Assembly: GCA_900315175.1 (NCBI GenBank)
Contig: OMYA01000004.1
Location: 1-64,000, forward strand
Direction of reading: 5' to 3'
Source: an uncultured Bacteroidales bacterium
GTDB taxonomy: Bacteria; Bacteroidota; Bacteroidia; Bacteroidales; F082
DNA: 64,000 nucleotides
Shown: positions 35,886 to 43,886 of the stretch, in pieces
Layout: each line of letters begins with the position of its first letter
Numbering within the stretch: the first letter of the stretch is position 1
Made by a program: the position numbers and the translations under genes
The notes under the pieces: model-generated
What the model saw: the letters and a program-made list of their open reading frames with translations, nothing else
Databases searched by the model: none
What the model was told of the DNA's origin: nothing

Positions 35886-38854
35886 AAAAGTGCATCATCA
35901 TAGGAAGCGGTTTGGGTGGACTTTCCACTGGCGTGATTTTAGCCAAAAACGGCTATGAGGTCACTGTTTTGGAGCAGGCGGGCCAGATCGGTGGCTGTCT
36001 GCAGTGCTTCCAACGTGATGGTGTGAAGTTTGAGACCGGCATGCATTTCATCGGCAGCCTTGATGACGGCAAAGTGCTGTCAAACTATCTTAACTATCTG
36101 GAAATCAAGGATAAAATCGTTGTTGACAAGCTCGACGAAAACGCGTACGACATCGTTTCCCTAAATGGCGAACGCTATGCATTCCCTAATGGTCGCGAGG
36201 CATTTATCGATTATTTTTCAAGACGTTTCCCGGATCAACGCGAGAATCTGAAACGCTATTATGATTTGGTTGAGCAAGTTGCCAATCTGTCGCCTTATCG
36301 CGACTTGAAACTGCTCGACGATGACAATTTTTTCAAGAGTAACGAACTGTTATTCAAGAGTATAAACGAGATTCTTGATGCCACTATCACTGACCCAACT
36401 CTAAGAAATGTGCTGGTCGGCAACATCTCGCTCTACTCGGCAGAGATTGACAAGACGCCATTTGCGATACACGCCTTCATCTTCGATTTTTACAATAACG
36501 GTGCTTACCGCATCGTAGGAGGCAGCGACACCATAGCCAAAGCATTGATAGACAAATTATTACACTATGGTGGACGAGTGTTGACGCGCAAAAAAGTGAG
36601 TCAAATTGTAGTGGAAAACAAAGTCGCTATAGGTGTCAAAACAGAAAGCGGTGATTTTTATCCTGCCGATATAGTTGTATCTGACATTAATCCAAAGCAA
36701 CTCATTGATATTGTTGATAATAGCGTCTTTAATGAGGCATACAAATCCAGAATCCGTGACATCAACGACACCAATTCCGTTTTCTCGCTTTATTTGCGTT
36801 TCAAAGACGAGGCAATGCCGTATTTTAATTCAAACTTCTATGGTTTTCAATCATTTACGCCATGGGAGATGAGCGGAAAAGTCGACGAAAAATGGCCGAA
36901 TGGCTATCTTTATATGCATCATTGTCATGAGAAAGAGCCGAAATTCGCTAAAAGTGGAGTGATTCTTTCCTACATGTCGATTGACGCTTTATCAAAATGG
37001 AAAGACACCGATATTGGTCGCAGAGGCATTGATTATGAGCATTTTAAGCAAGATATGGCAGAGTGTTTGCTCGATGAGGTTGAGAAGGATTTTCCAGGAT
37101 TACGCGACAAAATCGCTGACTATTATACTGCCACGCCTCTTACCTACCGCGACTACACATCCACGCCTGACGGCTCGATATACGGTCTTGCCAAAGACGT
37201 GACCAAAGGCATCGCAGGAAGGGTTTCTTACAAGACAAAAGTGCCGAATCTGTTCCTCGTTGGTCAAAACATCAATTCGCACGGCATGCTTGGGGTTCTC
37301 GTCGGCACGATGACAGTATGCTCACAACTCATTGGTGAACAGGAAGTTAAAAAACAAATAATCGAGTCGAACAAGAAAAATGTTCTCGTAATCGGAGGCG
37401 GTCTTGGCGGACTTGTCACTGGCGCTTTGCTCTCAAAAGAAGGCTATAAAGTCACTGTCTTGGAGAAAAACGCCATCATCGGCGGAGGATTGCAGTCGTT
37501 TTACAGGCATAACGTCGAATTTCCCACAGGAATGCATATCTTCGGCGGCTTCAACAAGGGCGGTAACTTGCGAAAAATCTTTGATTATCTTGGCATTACT
37601 GATAAACTACGCCTAAAACCGACCGACGACAAAGCTTGCGATGTTGTTACAGTGACCGAGGACAACGCGACATATTATCTTCCAAAAGGCAAAGAAAACT
37701 TCGTGAATTATCTTGCGAAAATATTTCCGGAAGAGGCAGAAAACATTAAAAATTACATCGAAAAACTATTTGATTTGTCGCAAGAGGAAGACCTTTATTA
37801 CCTGCGAGAAAGATCTATCGAACCTAATTTCACAAAGTTCAGCGAAGACTTCCTAAGGCCATATAACACATTGATTGACAAACATATACACAATCAAAAG
37901 TTAAAACGGTTGTTGGATTATCTAAGTCCGTTATTCGGTGGTGTGAAAGACATGACACCTGCATTTTATGATGCTTTGTTGAGCGTACTGCACATTAACG
38001 GCACCTTCCAATTTGAAGGCGGAAGCCAGCAGATGGCTGATTTGCTTAAAGAAGTTATTGAAAACGGAGGCGGCAGGGTCATAGCTAACGAGGAAGTCAC
38101 CAAGATTAACGTTGATAATCGTTTGGTTAGCAATGTTTTAACTAAAAAAGGGAATACCTATACAGCACAATATTACATCTCAGATGTGCATCAGGATGTG
38201 CTGCTGCGAATCATCAGCGAAGACGCTTTCCCAATGGCTTTCAAGAAACGAATCCATTCAATTCCGGAGTCATCGTCGAGCTTCAAGGTTTATGTCAAGT
38301 TTAAAAACAAAGCTTTCAAATATATAAATCACGCCAACTATATCATTGATAATCAAGATGTCTGGCCACAAGGTTTTATGTACGTGACGCCCCCGGTCGA
38401 AAATCAGAGCGACTTCGCGGAGACTATGATTATCATCAGTCCGATGGAGTTTGAGCAAGTTAAGAAATGGGAAGGCACCGAGACCGGACATCGTGGTGAC
38501 GACTACGAGCGCTGGAAATCTGAAAGGATGAGGGCTGTCATCGACAGGATGGAGCAGATATATCCAGGTTTCAGCGAAAGCATAGAGTTCTCGTTTGCCT
38601 CCACCCCTCTTACCATACGCGATTTCTACGGCAACAAAAACGGTTCTAACTACGGCTTCCAAAAAGACAGTGACAACATGATGCTTTCGCAAATGTCAGT
38701 GTTTACTAAAGTTAAGAACCTTTATCTCACCGGACAGAACGTTAATATCCACGGATTCTGCGGTGTTTCGATTACCGCGATAGAGACTGCTGAAGCCATT
38801 GTCGGACATAATGAAATAGTGAGAAAAATCAACAATTTTTGTCAAAGTAATTAA
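35882..38854 (+). CDS. Double-length FAD-dependent oxidoreductase (CrtI/RetSat-like tandem fusion)
   Basis: The 990-residue protein is two phytoene-desaturase-like flavoenzymes in one chain. Each half starts with a dinucleotide-binding motif, IIGSGLGGLSTGVILAKNGY (about 5-24) and VIGGGLGGLVTGALLSKEGY (about 503-522). Each has a matching internal GG-rich region (GGSDTIAKALIDKLLHYGGR; GGSQQMADLLKEVIENGGGR) and ends in the FAD-contact pattern LVGQNINSHGMLG / LTGQNVNIHGFCG. Such enzymes desaturate, saturate or isomerise polyenes. In related loci the two are usually separate or single genes. It is the last gene of the first operon. Confidence 0.88.
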   Translation: MKKCIIIGSGLGGLSTGVILAKNGYEVTVLEQAGQIGGCLQCFQRDGVKFETGMHFIGSLDDGKVLSNYLNYLEIKDKIVVDKLDENAYDIVSLNGERYAFPNGREAFIDYFSRRFPDQRENLKRYYDLVEQVANLSPYRDLKLLDDDNFFKSNELLFKSINEILDATITDPTLRNVLVGNISLYSAEIDKTPFAIHAFIFDFYNNGAYRIVGGSDTIAKALIDKLLHYGGRVLTRKKVSQIVVENKVAIGVKTESGDFYPADIVVSDINPKQLIDIVDNSVFNEAYKSRIRDINDTNSVFSLYLRFKDEAMPYFNSNFYGFQSFTPWEMSGKVDEKWPNGYLYMHHCHEKEPKFAKSGVILSYMSIDALSKWKDTDIGRRGIDYEHFKQDMAECLLDEVEKDFPGLRDKIADYYTATPLTYRDYTSTPDGSIYGLAKDVTKGIAGRVSYKTKVPNLFLVGQNINSHGMLGVLVGTMTVCSQLIGEQEVKKQIIESNKKNVLVIGGGLGGLVTGALLSKEGYKVTVLEKNAIIGGGLQSFYRHNVEFPTGMHIFGGFNKGGNLRKIFDYLGITDKLRLKPTDDKACDVVTVTEDNATYYLPKGKENFVNYLAKIFPEEAENIKNYIEKLFDLSQEEDLYYLRERSIEPNFTKFSEDFLRPYNTLIDKHIHNQKLKRLLDYLSPLFGGVKDMTPAFYDALLSVLHINGTFQFEGGSQQMADLLKEVIENGGGRVIANEEVTKINVDNRLVSNVLTKKGNTYTAQYYISDVHQDVLLRIISEDAFPMAFKKRIHSIPESSSSFKVYVKFKNKAFKYINHANYIIDNQDVWPQGFMYVTPPVENQSDFAETMIIISPMEFEQVKKWEGTETGHRGDDYERWKSERMRAVIDRMEQIYPGFSESIEFSFASTPLTIRDFYGNKNGSNYGFQKDSDNMMLSQMSVFTKVKNLYLTGQNVNIHGFCGVSITAIETAEAIVGHNEIVRKINNFCQSN

Positions 38855-38862
38855 TTTTTCCG

Positions 38863-38870
38863 TAAATTTG
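38863..38870 (+). promoter_or_regulatory. -7 promoter box for the second polyene-locus operon
   Basis: TAAATTTG lies 21 bases before the radical SAM start codon, after a 37-base gap following the FAD oxidoreductase. It indicates that 38892-43884 can be transcribed separately from the first operon. Confidence 0.5.
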
Positions 38871-38891
38871 TAATCTCTAAGGATTATATAA

Positions 38892-40199
38892 ATGGAAACT
38901 ATAAAGCTGAAGTTGATTTACCCGAAATGGAACAAATTGCCGGGTCAGACAACTTTCAATTTACCTCCTCACGGGCCTGTGGCTTTTGCAGCCACCTTGC
39001 CTGAATATGTCGACATCTCTTTTACCGACGAGAACGTCGAACCCATTGATTTTGATGAGGAATGCGACCTTGTTGCATTGTCGATGATGCTCACCACTCA
39101 GGTGAAACGTGGTTGGGCCATTGCTGATGAGTATCACAGGAGAGGAAAAACCGTCATTGCGGGAGGCATCTCGACCATGCTTCATGCCGAGGAGATGGTG
39201 AACCACGTTGACAGCGTGTTTCTGGGCGAGTCGGAAGGCCGCTCGGAGCAGGTGATTCTCGATTGGAAGAACGGCTGTCTGAAGAAGATTTACAACTATA
39301 TGGGCAACCAGCCACCTATCGAGAGTGTCGGACCATGCCGCCGCGACCTCTACAAACGCGAGTTGTATAACCATAAAGGCGTCCAGATGGTCGACCTCTT
39401 CAACGCCAGCCGAGGATGCCGTTTCAGCTGCTATCCGTGCGCCGTTTCCTATCTTGGGGGCCGTAAGTTCCGCCCGCGTCCGGTGGACAAAGTGGTCGAA
39501 GATATGGCTGGCATCGACAACAACCGCTTGTTTATCGTCGATAACTCATTGGCACAGAACAAGGAATGGGAGAAAGAGCTCTTCACCGCAATCGCCCCTC
39601 TCAAGAAAAAATGGATAAGCCACACTATCGAAGACGACCCGGAAGTGCTCGATTTGGCAGCCAAAGCAGGCGCTTGGTATGTGTATCAGGCAGTTTATGA
39701 CACTTCCGATTATATCAAAGAACGCGTGAAACGTTATCACGACTACGGCATCGGAGTGGAAGGCACCATACTCTTTGGCCTTGACAATCAGACAGAAGAC
39801 GACATCAAACGCCTCATCGACTTCCTAGGAGAGATTGACTTGGACCTCGCTGAGTTCACCATCTTCGCACCTTTCCCGCACACCAAAGGGCACGACGACT
39901 TATTGCGCCAAGGCAGAATTTTCGACTTCGACTGGGACCATTATAATGCCGGTCAAGTGGTGTATCAACCGAAAAACATGTCGCCAGAGAAACTGCAGGA
40001 TCTCTACGACTACGCTTGGAAAAGCTTCTATGCCTCTGAAACTCAAGAGTCCAAGATGTTCAGACTGTTCTGCAACGTGGCACTTCGCGAAATGGAAGAA
40101 GGCACATATCGTCCACGTGATAGAAGATTGATTAACAAATCTTTTGGTCGTGATGTCGATAGAAGCAAGAGAAATGTTAACGTTAGAGTTGAAAATTAA
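38892..40199 (+). CDS. B12-binding-type radical SAM enzyme
   Basis: The 435-residue protein has an N-terminal Rossmann-like domain of the kind that binds cobalamin in this family (ECDLVALSMMLTTQVKRGW, TVIAGGISTMLHAEEM). A radical SAM domain follows, with the cluster motif CRFSCYPC (CxxxCxxC) near residue 177 and a C-terminal extension. The usual DxHxxG cobalamin motif is not evident. Relatives include the methylases and rearrangement enzymes of hopanoid and tetrapyrrole pathways. In this locus it could C-methylate or otherwise modify the polyene or its lipid anchor. That is inference; it has its own promoter and heads the second operon. Confidence 0.82.
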   Translation: METIKLKLIYPKWNKLPGQTTFNLPPHGPVAFAATLPEYVDISFTDENVEPIDFDEECDLVALSMMLTTQVKRGWAIADEYHRRGKTVIAGGISTMLHAEEMVNHVDSVFLGESEGRSEQVILDWKNGCLKKIYNYMGNQPPIESVGPCRRDLYKRELYNHKGVQMVDLFNASRGCRFSCYPCAVSYLGGRKFRPRPVDKVVEDMAGIDNNRLFIVDNSLAQNKEWEKELFTAIAPLKKKWISHTIEDDPEVLDLAAKAGAWYVYQAVYDTSDYIKERVKRYHDYGIGVEGTILFGLDNQTEDDIKRLIDFLGEIDLDLAEFTIFAPFPHTKGHDDLLRQGRIFDFDWDHYNAGQVVYQPKNMSPEKLQDLYDYAWKSFYASETQESKMFRLFCNVALREMEEGTYRPRDRRLINKSFGRDVDRSKRNVNVRVEN

Positions 40200-40246
40200 T
40201 TGGATGCCCTGAAGGGCAGAAATCTTAATAAAATCAAATAAAAAAG

Positions 40247-40609
40247 ATGAAGGTATCACCGGATTATTATGATGAGATTTTCCCATTTAAAGGAGAATGG
40301 GATATGGAATCATCTTGTGGGTTGAAAATCAGGGAGGTATGTGGCAAGAAATACGTCATCGTGACGGAGTTGTATCAGGACAACCCTGGTACATCCGTAA
40401 CGTATGCAGGCAAGAAGCTGGCCGACCAGATTTGTGAAGCTAAGGGTTTGAAACTGGAAGAAATAGTCTATTTGGAATGCACTCCGAACACCAATTCAAA
40501 ACTGTCGTTTTACGATGAAGAGTATTTCCAGGTCGATTTCTTTGCTGACATGCAGCATAAATATCGTCAGCTCTCCAAAGAAGAAGTGATGCAGATTTTG
40601 GGCAGATAA
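40247..40609 (+). CDS. Small cytosolic protein of unknown function
   Basis: This 120-residue protein has no signal peptide or membrane segment and a mixed alpha/beta composition. Recognisable stretches are EIREVCGKKYVIVTELYQD-like strands and a C-terminal helix (RQLSKEEVMQILGR). I do not recognise the family. It lies between the radical SAM gene and a secreted hydrolase, and its stop codon overlaps the hydrolase start (TAATG). That coupling suggests a real gene. A short GCCCTGAAGGGC hairpin is in the gap upstream. Confidence 0.6.
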   Translation: MKVSPDYYDEIFPFKGEWDMESSCGLKIREVCGKKYVIVTELYQDNPGTSVTYAGKKLADQICEAKGLKLEEIVYLECTPNTNSKLSFYDEEYFQVDFFADMQHKYRQLSKEEVMQILGR

Positions 40610-41472
40610 TGTTTAGAAAGTTATTGATTCTCAGTTTGTTTTTATTACTTGTCGGTAATGTCTCCGCACAAGGTACAGTATGTTTGTGGCAAGATCAAGA
40701 TGTGAGCTATGGCGAACAGGTGACCTTGACTCCGTTTTTGGCTGATGACAACGCTGACGGAACAGCTGTGATTGTTTGTCCAGGCGGAAGTTATTTCTGG
40801 CTCGACGATGTCAACGAAGGCGAAGAAGTTGCAGAATGGCTGCAGAATCAAGGCATCTCGGCGTTTGTGCTCCGTTACAGAGCCGCGGGCTTCGGGGCGT
40901 TTTTCTGGCATCACAGAAGAGTGTTTAGAGGCAAACAGCATCCCGACATGCTTAACGACGCAAAACAGGCTATTGAATATGTAAAACAACATTCAAACGA
41001 GTATAAAATAAATCCCAACAGATTGGGAGTCATGGGATTCTCGGCCGGCGGGCACCTCGCCTTGATGACTGCTTGTTTCCCTGATAATGATGATGACATG
41101 CCCGCATTCGTAGCTGCGATATATCCAGTAGTGACCATGAACGACCCTTATGCACACGACCGCTCGCGCCGCGCCCTACTGAGTGAACGCAAGCAAAACA
41201 ACCAGCTGATGCGCGACTCATTGTCAATGGAAAAACATATCCCTGAAAACTGCCCGCCTGTATTTTTAATCAACTGTATGGATGACGAAACCGTTGATTA
41301 TCATAATTCCATGCTTCTTGATTCGGTGTTAATTATGAAAAACATTGACCATAAATACATCCAGTATCAAACTGGGAAGCACGGATTCGGCGTCAGCGAG
41401 GTTTACGGCACAAAGGAAAGCCGACAGTGGAAAAACGAGTTTTTAAATTGGATTAAAGATCTAAGTTTGTAA
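40609..41472 (+). CDS. Secreted alpha/beta hydrolase (esterase)
   Basis: The 287-residue protein has a signal peptide (about 1-20, ending VSAQG) and an alpha/beta-hydrolase fold of the acetyl-esterase/BD-FAE type. The oxyanion region VIVCPGGSYFWL is near 60, and the nucleophile elbow GFSAGGHLAL is near 144. The acid is in NCMDDETVDYHN, and the catalytic histidine is in KHGFGV near 268. It probably removes acyl or acetyl groups from a periplasmic or surface glycolipid or glycan. In this cluster it could trim the pigment's lipid or sugar part, or be unrelated to it. Confidence 0.8.
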   Translation: MFRKLLILSLFLLLVGNVSAQGTVCLWQDQDVSYGEQVTLTPFLADDNADGTAVIVCPGGSYFWLDDVNEGEEVAEWLQNQGISAFVLRYRAAGFGAFFWHHRRVFRGKQHPDMLNDAKQAIEYVKQHSNEYKINPNRLGVMGFSAGGHLALMTACFPDNDDDMPAFVAAIYPVVTMNDPYAHDRSRRALLSERKQNNQLMRDSLSMEKHIPENCPPVFLINCMDDETVDYHNSMLLDSVLIMKNIDHKYIQYQTGKHGFGVSEVYGTKESRQWKNEFLNWIKDLSL

Positions 41473-41476
41473 TATC

Positions 41477-42775
41477 ATGAATATTAACGACATAGAATAC
41501 AAATCAATTGAGGAAATCAAGACGTTTCAGGAAGGTCTGCTTCATGAGGCGCTGGTGTATCTGAAGAACAATTCGCCTTATTATCAGCGGATGTTCAAGA
41601 GCTACGGCATCAACATTGAGAAGATTCGTCACATCGAGGATTTAGTGAAGATTCCGTTCACCGAGAAGAAAGATTTGCAGCTGTTTAACGACGAGTTTTT
41701 ATGCTGTCCCAAGGCAAAAATCGTTGACTACATCACCACTTCCGGCACTCTCGGCGACCCTGTGACCTTCGGATGCACCGAAAAAGACCTTCAGCGATTG
41801 GCTTACAACGAGAAGAAATCGTTTGAATGCGCCGGCGTGAAACCAGGCGACATCGTCCAGCTGATGACCACTCTCGACAAGCGTTTCATGGCGGGAATGG
41901 CTTATTTCCTCGGTCTTCGTGAGATGGGCGCAGGAGTCATCCGCGTGGGCAATGGCATCCCTGAACTACAGTGGGACACCATCCGTCGCATCAAACCCGA
42001 CACCATCATGTGCGTGCCGTCGTTTATCCTTAAACTCATCCAATACGCTGAAGATCATAACATTGACTATAAAAACAGTAGCATCCGCCGCATCATTGGC
42101 ATCGGCGAAGGCTTGAGAGACCAGAATTTCGACCTCAACCTCCTTGGTCGCAAAATCAAGGAGAAATGGGACGTGCAACTGTTCGCGACATATTCATCGA
42201 CAGAGATGGGCGCTACCTTCTCTGAATGTGAATACGGCCTCGGCGGTCACGTGCATCCGGAACTGATAATCGTCGAAATCATTGGCGAAGACGGGCTCCC
42301 TGTACCTGACGGTCAGCCAGGAGAAATCGTGGTGACGACACTCGGCGTGGAAGGAATGCCATTGCTGCGTTTCCGCACAGGCGACATCGCAGCAAAGATT
42401 GTGGACCAATGCCAATGCGGCCGAAACTCATACCGCCTCACCCCTCTCGTGGGACGCAAGAACAACATGATAAAACTCAAAGGCACAACGCTGTATCCAC
42501 CAGCAATCAATGACGTTTTGGACAATACCGACTACGTCGAAAACTATGTCATCGAAGTACGTCAAAGTGAAGCCGGAACAGATGATGTCGTGGTGAAAAT
42601 CGGCTTGAAATACCAACCGGACTTCGATGTTGTGAAGGAACTCAAAGACAGCTTCCGCTCCCGCATCCGTGTCGCACCGCAAATCGAAGTGCATCCCGTT
42701 GAGGATATTCAAAAGATAAACTACCCGGCAAAAAGCCGTAAACCCATAAAATTCATCGACTTAAGAAACAAATAA
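41477..42775 (+). CDS. PaaK-like aryl-acid CoA/ACP ligase
   Basis: The 432-residue adenylate-forming enzyme belongs to the phenylacetate-CoA ligase family. It contains YITTSGTLGDPVTFG near 92, YSSTEMG near 238, LRFRTGDIAA near 296 and the late C-terminal lysine region (KINYPAKSRKPIKF). The family activates aromatic acids such as phenylacetate or 4-hydroxybenzoate. Here it is the best candidate for loading p-coumarate (from the lyase at 19887) or a shortened product onto CoA or ACP as starter unit. That would link the second operon to the first. It overlaps the next gene by one base. Confidence 0.85.
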   Translation: MNINDIEYKSIEEIKTFQEGLLHEALVYLKNNSPYYQRMFKSYGINIEKIRHIEDLVKIPFTEKKDLQLFNDEFLCCPKAKIVDYITTSGTLGDPVTFGCTEKDLQRLAYNEKKSFECAGVKPGDIVQLMTTLDKRFMAGMAYFLGLREMGAGVIRVGNGIPELQWDTIRRIKPDTIMCVPSFILKLIQYAEDHNIDYKNSSIRRIIGIGEGLRDQNFDLNLLGRKIKEKWDVQLFATYSSTEMGATFSECEYGLGGHVHPELIIVEIIGEDGLPVPDGQPGEIVVTTLGVEGMPLLRFRTGDIAAKIVDQCQCGRNSYRLTPLVGRKNNMIKLKGTTLYPPAINDVLDNTDYVENYVIEVRQSEAGTDDVVVKIGLKYQPDFDVVKELKDSFRSRIRVAPQIEVHPVEDIQKINYPAKSRKPIKFIDLRNK

Positions 42776-43884
42776 TGGCTAATTTCGACGACATACGACC
42801 ATACAACGAAGCAGAGTTCCCTGCAGCAATGCAACGTATTGCCGACAGCGAGCTCATTCCGTCTATTTCAAACTACCTGAAACCTGGCGCTAACCCGGAG
42901 CTATTGCGCAATACAATTCGCAATATAAAGAACATCAATGAGTTGCAACTGGTGTTTTTAAAGCAAGCCATTGAGATTATATTGGCTAAGACCACTACTA
43001 AGTTTGACTGGTCAGGAATGGAAAACATCAGCGAGAAGAAGCCTTACTTGTTTGTTTCGAATCACCGCGACATCGTGCTTGACGCAATGTTTCTGCAGTA
43101 TATCCTGAACGCAGGCGGCCACAACACCTGCCAGATAACATTCGGAAGCAACCTCATGGAGCATCCTCTGGTTGTCGATTTCGGCAAGGCGAACAAGATG
43201 TTCCGCACTGAACGCGGCGGCAACAAAATGGAGTTTTACAACAACCTGATGCACATGTCGGAATACATGCGCCACGTCATCACAGAGGAAAAGGAGTCGG
43301 TTTGGATTGCACAGCGTAACGGACGCACCAAAGACGGCATCGACGCCACCGACCCCGCAATCATCAAGATGTTTTGGATGAGCCGCAGAGATGATAAGGT
43401 TAGGTCTCTGTCAGAGTTGAACATCGTCCCGATTGCAGTCTCTTACGAATGGGAGTCGTGCGACAAGCTGAAAACACTGGAGCTTTACACAACAAAGGTC
43501 ACCGGAAGATATGAAAAACGTCCTGGTGAGGACCTCAACAGCATTCTCACCGGCATCATGCAGCCTAAAGGTCATGTGCACTTCCATATCTGCAAGCCTG
43601 TAACAGAAGACGACCTGCGCAGGATGGACAGCACTCCCGGCGACTACTTCAACAACATTGCCAAATTGATGGATGAGAGAATCAATTCGGGATACACGGC
43701 AATGTCTAACAACTTCATCGCCAACGACTTACGCAGCGAGTCAAACAAATATGCGAGCCATTATACAGAGCAGCAAAAAGCTGATTTCCTGAAATATATG
43801 AAATGGATTGAGGCTTACAAAGACCTCGACCAGGCGCTTTTGAGAGATATCTTCTTAGGAATTTACGGAAATTCAGTGAGATAA
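42775..43884 (+). CDS. PlsC-like acyltransferase
   Basis: The 369-residue protein has the acyltransferase motif VSNHRDIVLDAMF (HxxxxD, about 95-108) and an FRTERGG-like binding block. The motif around WIAQRNGRTKDGID replaces the usual FPEGTRS, which marks a divergent glycerolipid acyltransferase subfamily common in Bacteroidota. No signal peptide is present, and it is probably membrane-associated. It ends the second operon; the convergent transglutaminase-like gene stops two bases away. Transfer of an acyl or polyene chain to a lipid head is likely, acceptor unknown. Confidence 0.82.
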   Translation: MANFDDIRPYNEAEFPAAMQRIADSELIPSISNYLKPGANPELLRNTIRNIKNINELQLVFLKQAIEIILAKTTTKFDWSGMENISEKKPYLFVSNHRDIVLDAMFLQYILNAGGHNTCQITFGSNLMEHPLVVDFGKANKMFRTERGGNKMEFYNNLMHMSEYMRHVITEEKESVWIAQRNGRTKDGIDATDPAIIKMFWMSRRDDKVRSLSELNIVPIAVSYEWESCDKLKTLELYTTKVTGRYEKRPGEDLNSILTGIMQPKGHVHFHICKPVTEDDLRRMDSTPGDYFNNIAKLMDERINSGYTAMSNNFIANDLRSESNKYASHYTEQQKADFLKYMKWIEAYKDLDQALLRDIFLGIYGNSVR

Positions 43885-43886
43885 GG

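Noticed and set aside
19887..38854. Flexirubin (dialkylresorcinol) locus
   Set aside because: No DarA or DarB homologue is visible in the window, so resorcinol formation is not supported here; they could be elsewhere in the genome.
40205..40218. Terminator between the radical SAM gene and the orphan protein
   Set aside because: GCCCTGAAGGGC is a short hairpin but is not followed by a T-run, and the genes downstream seem cotranscribed.
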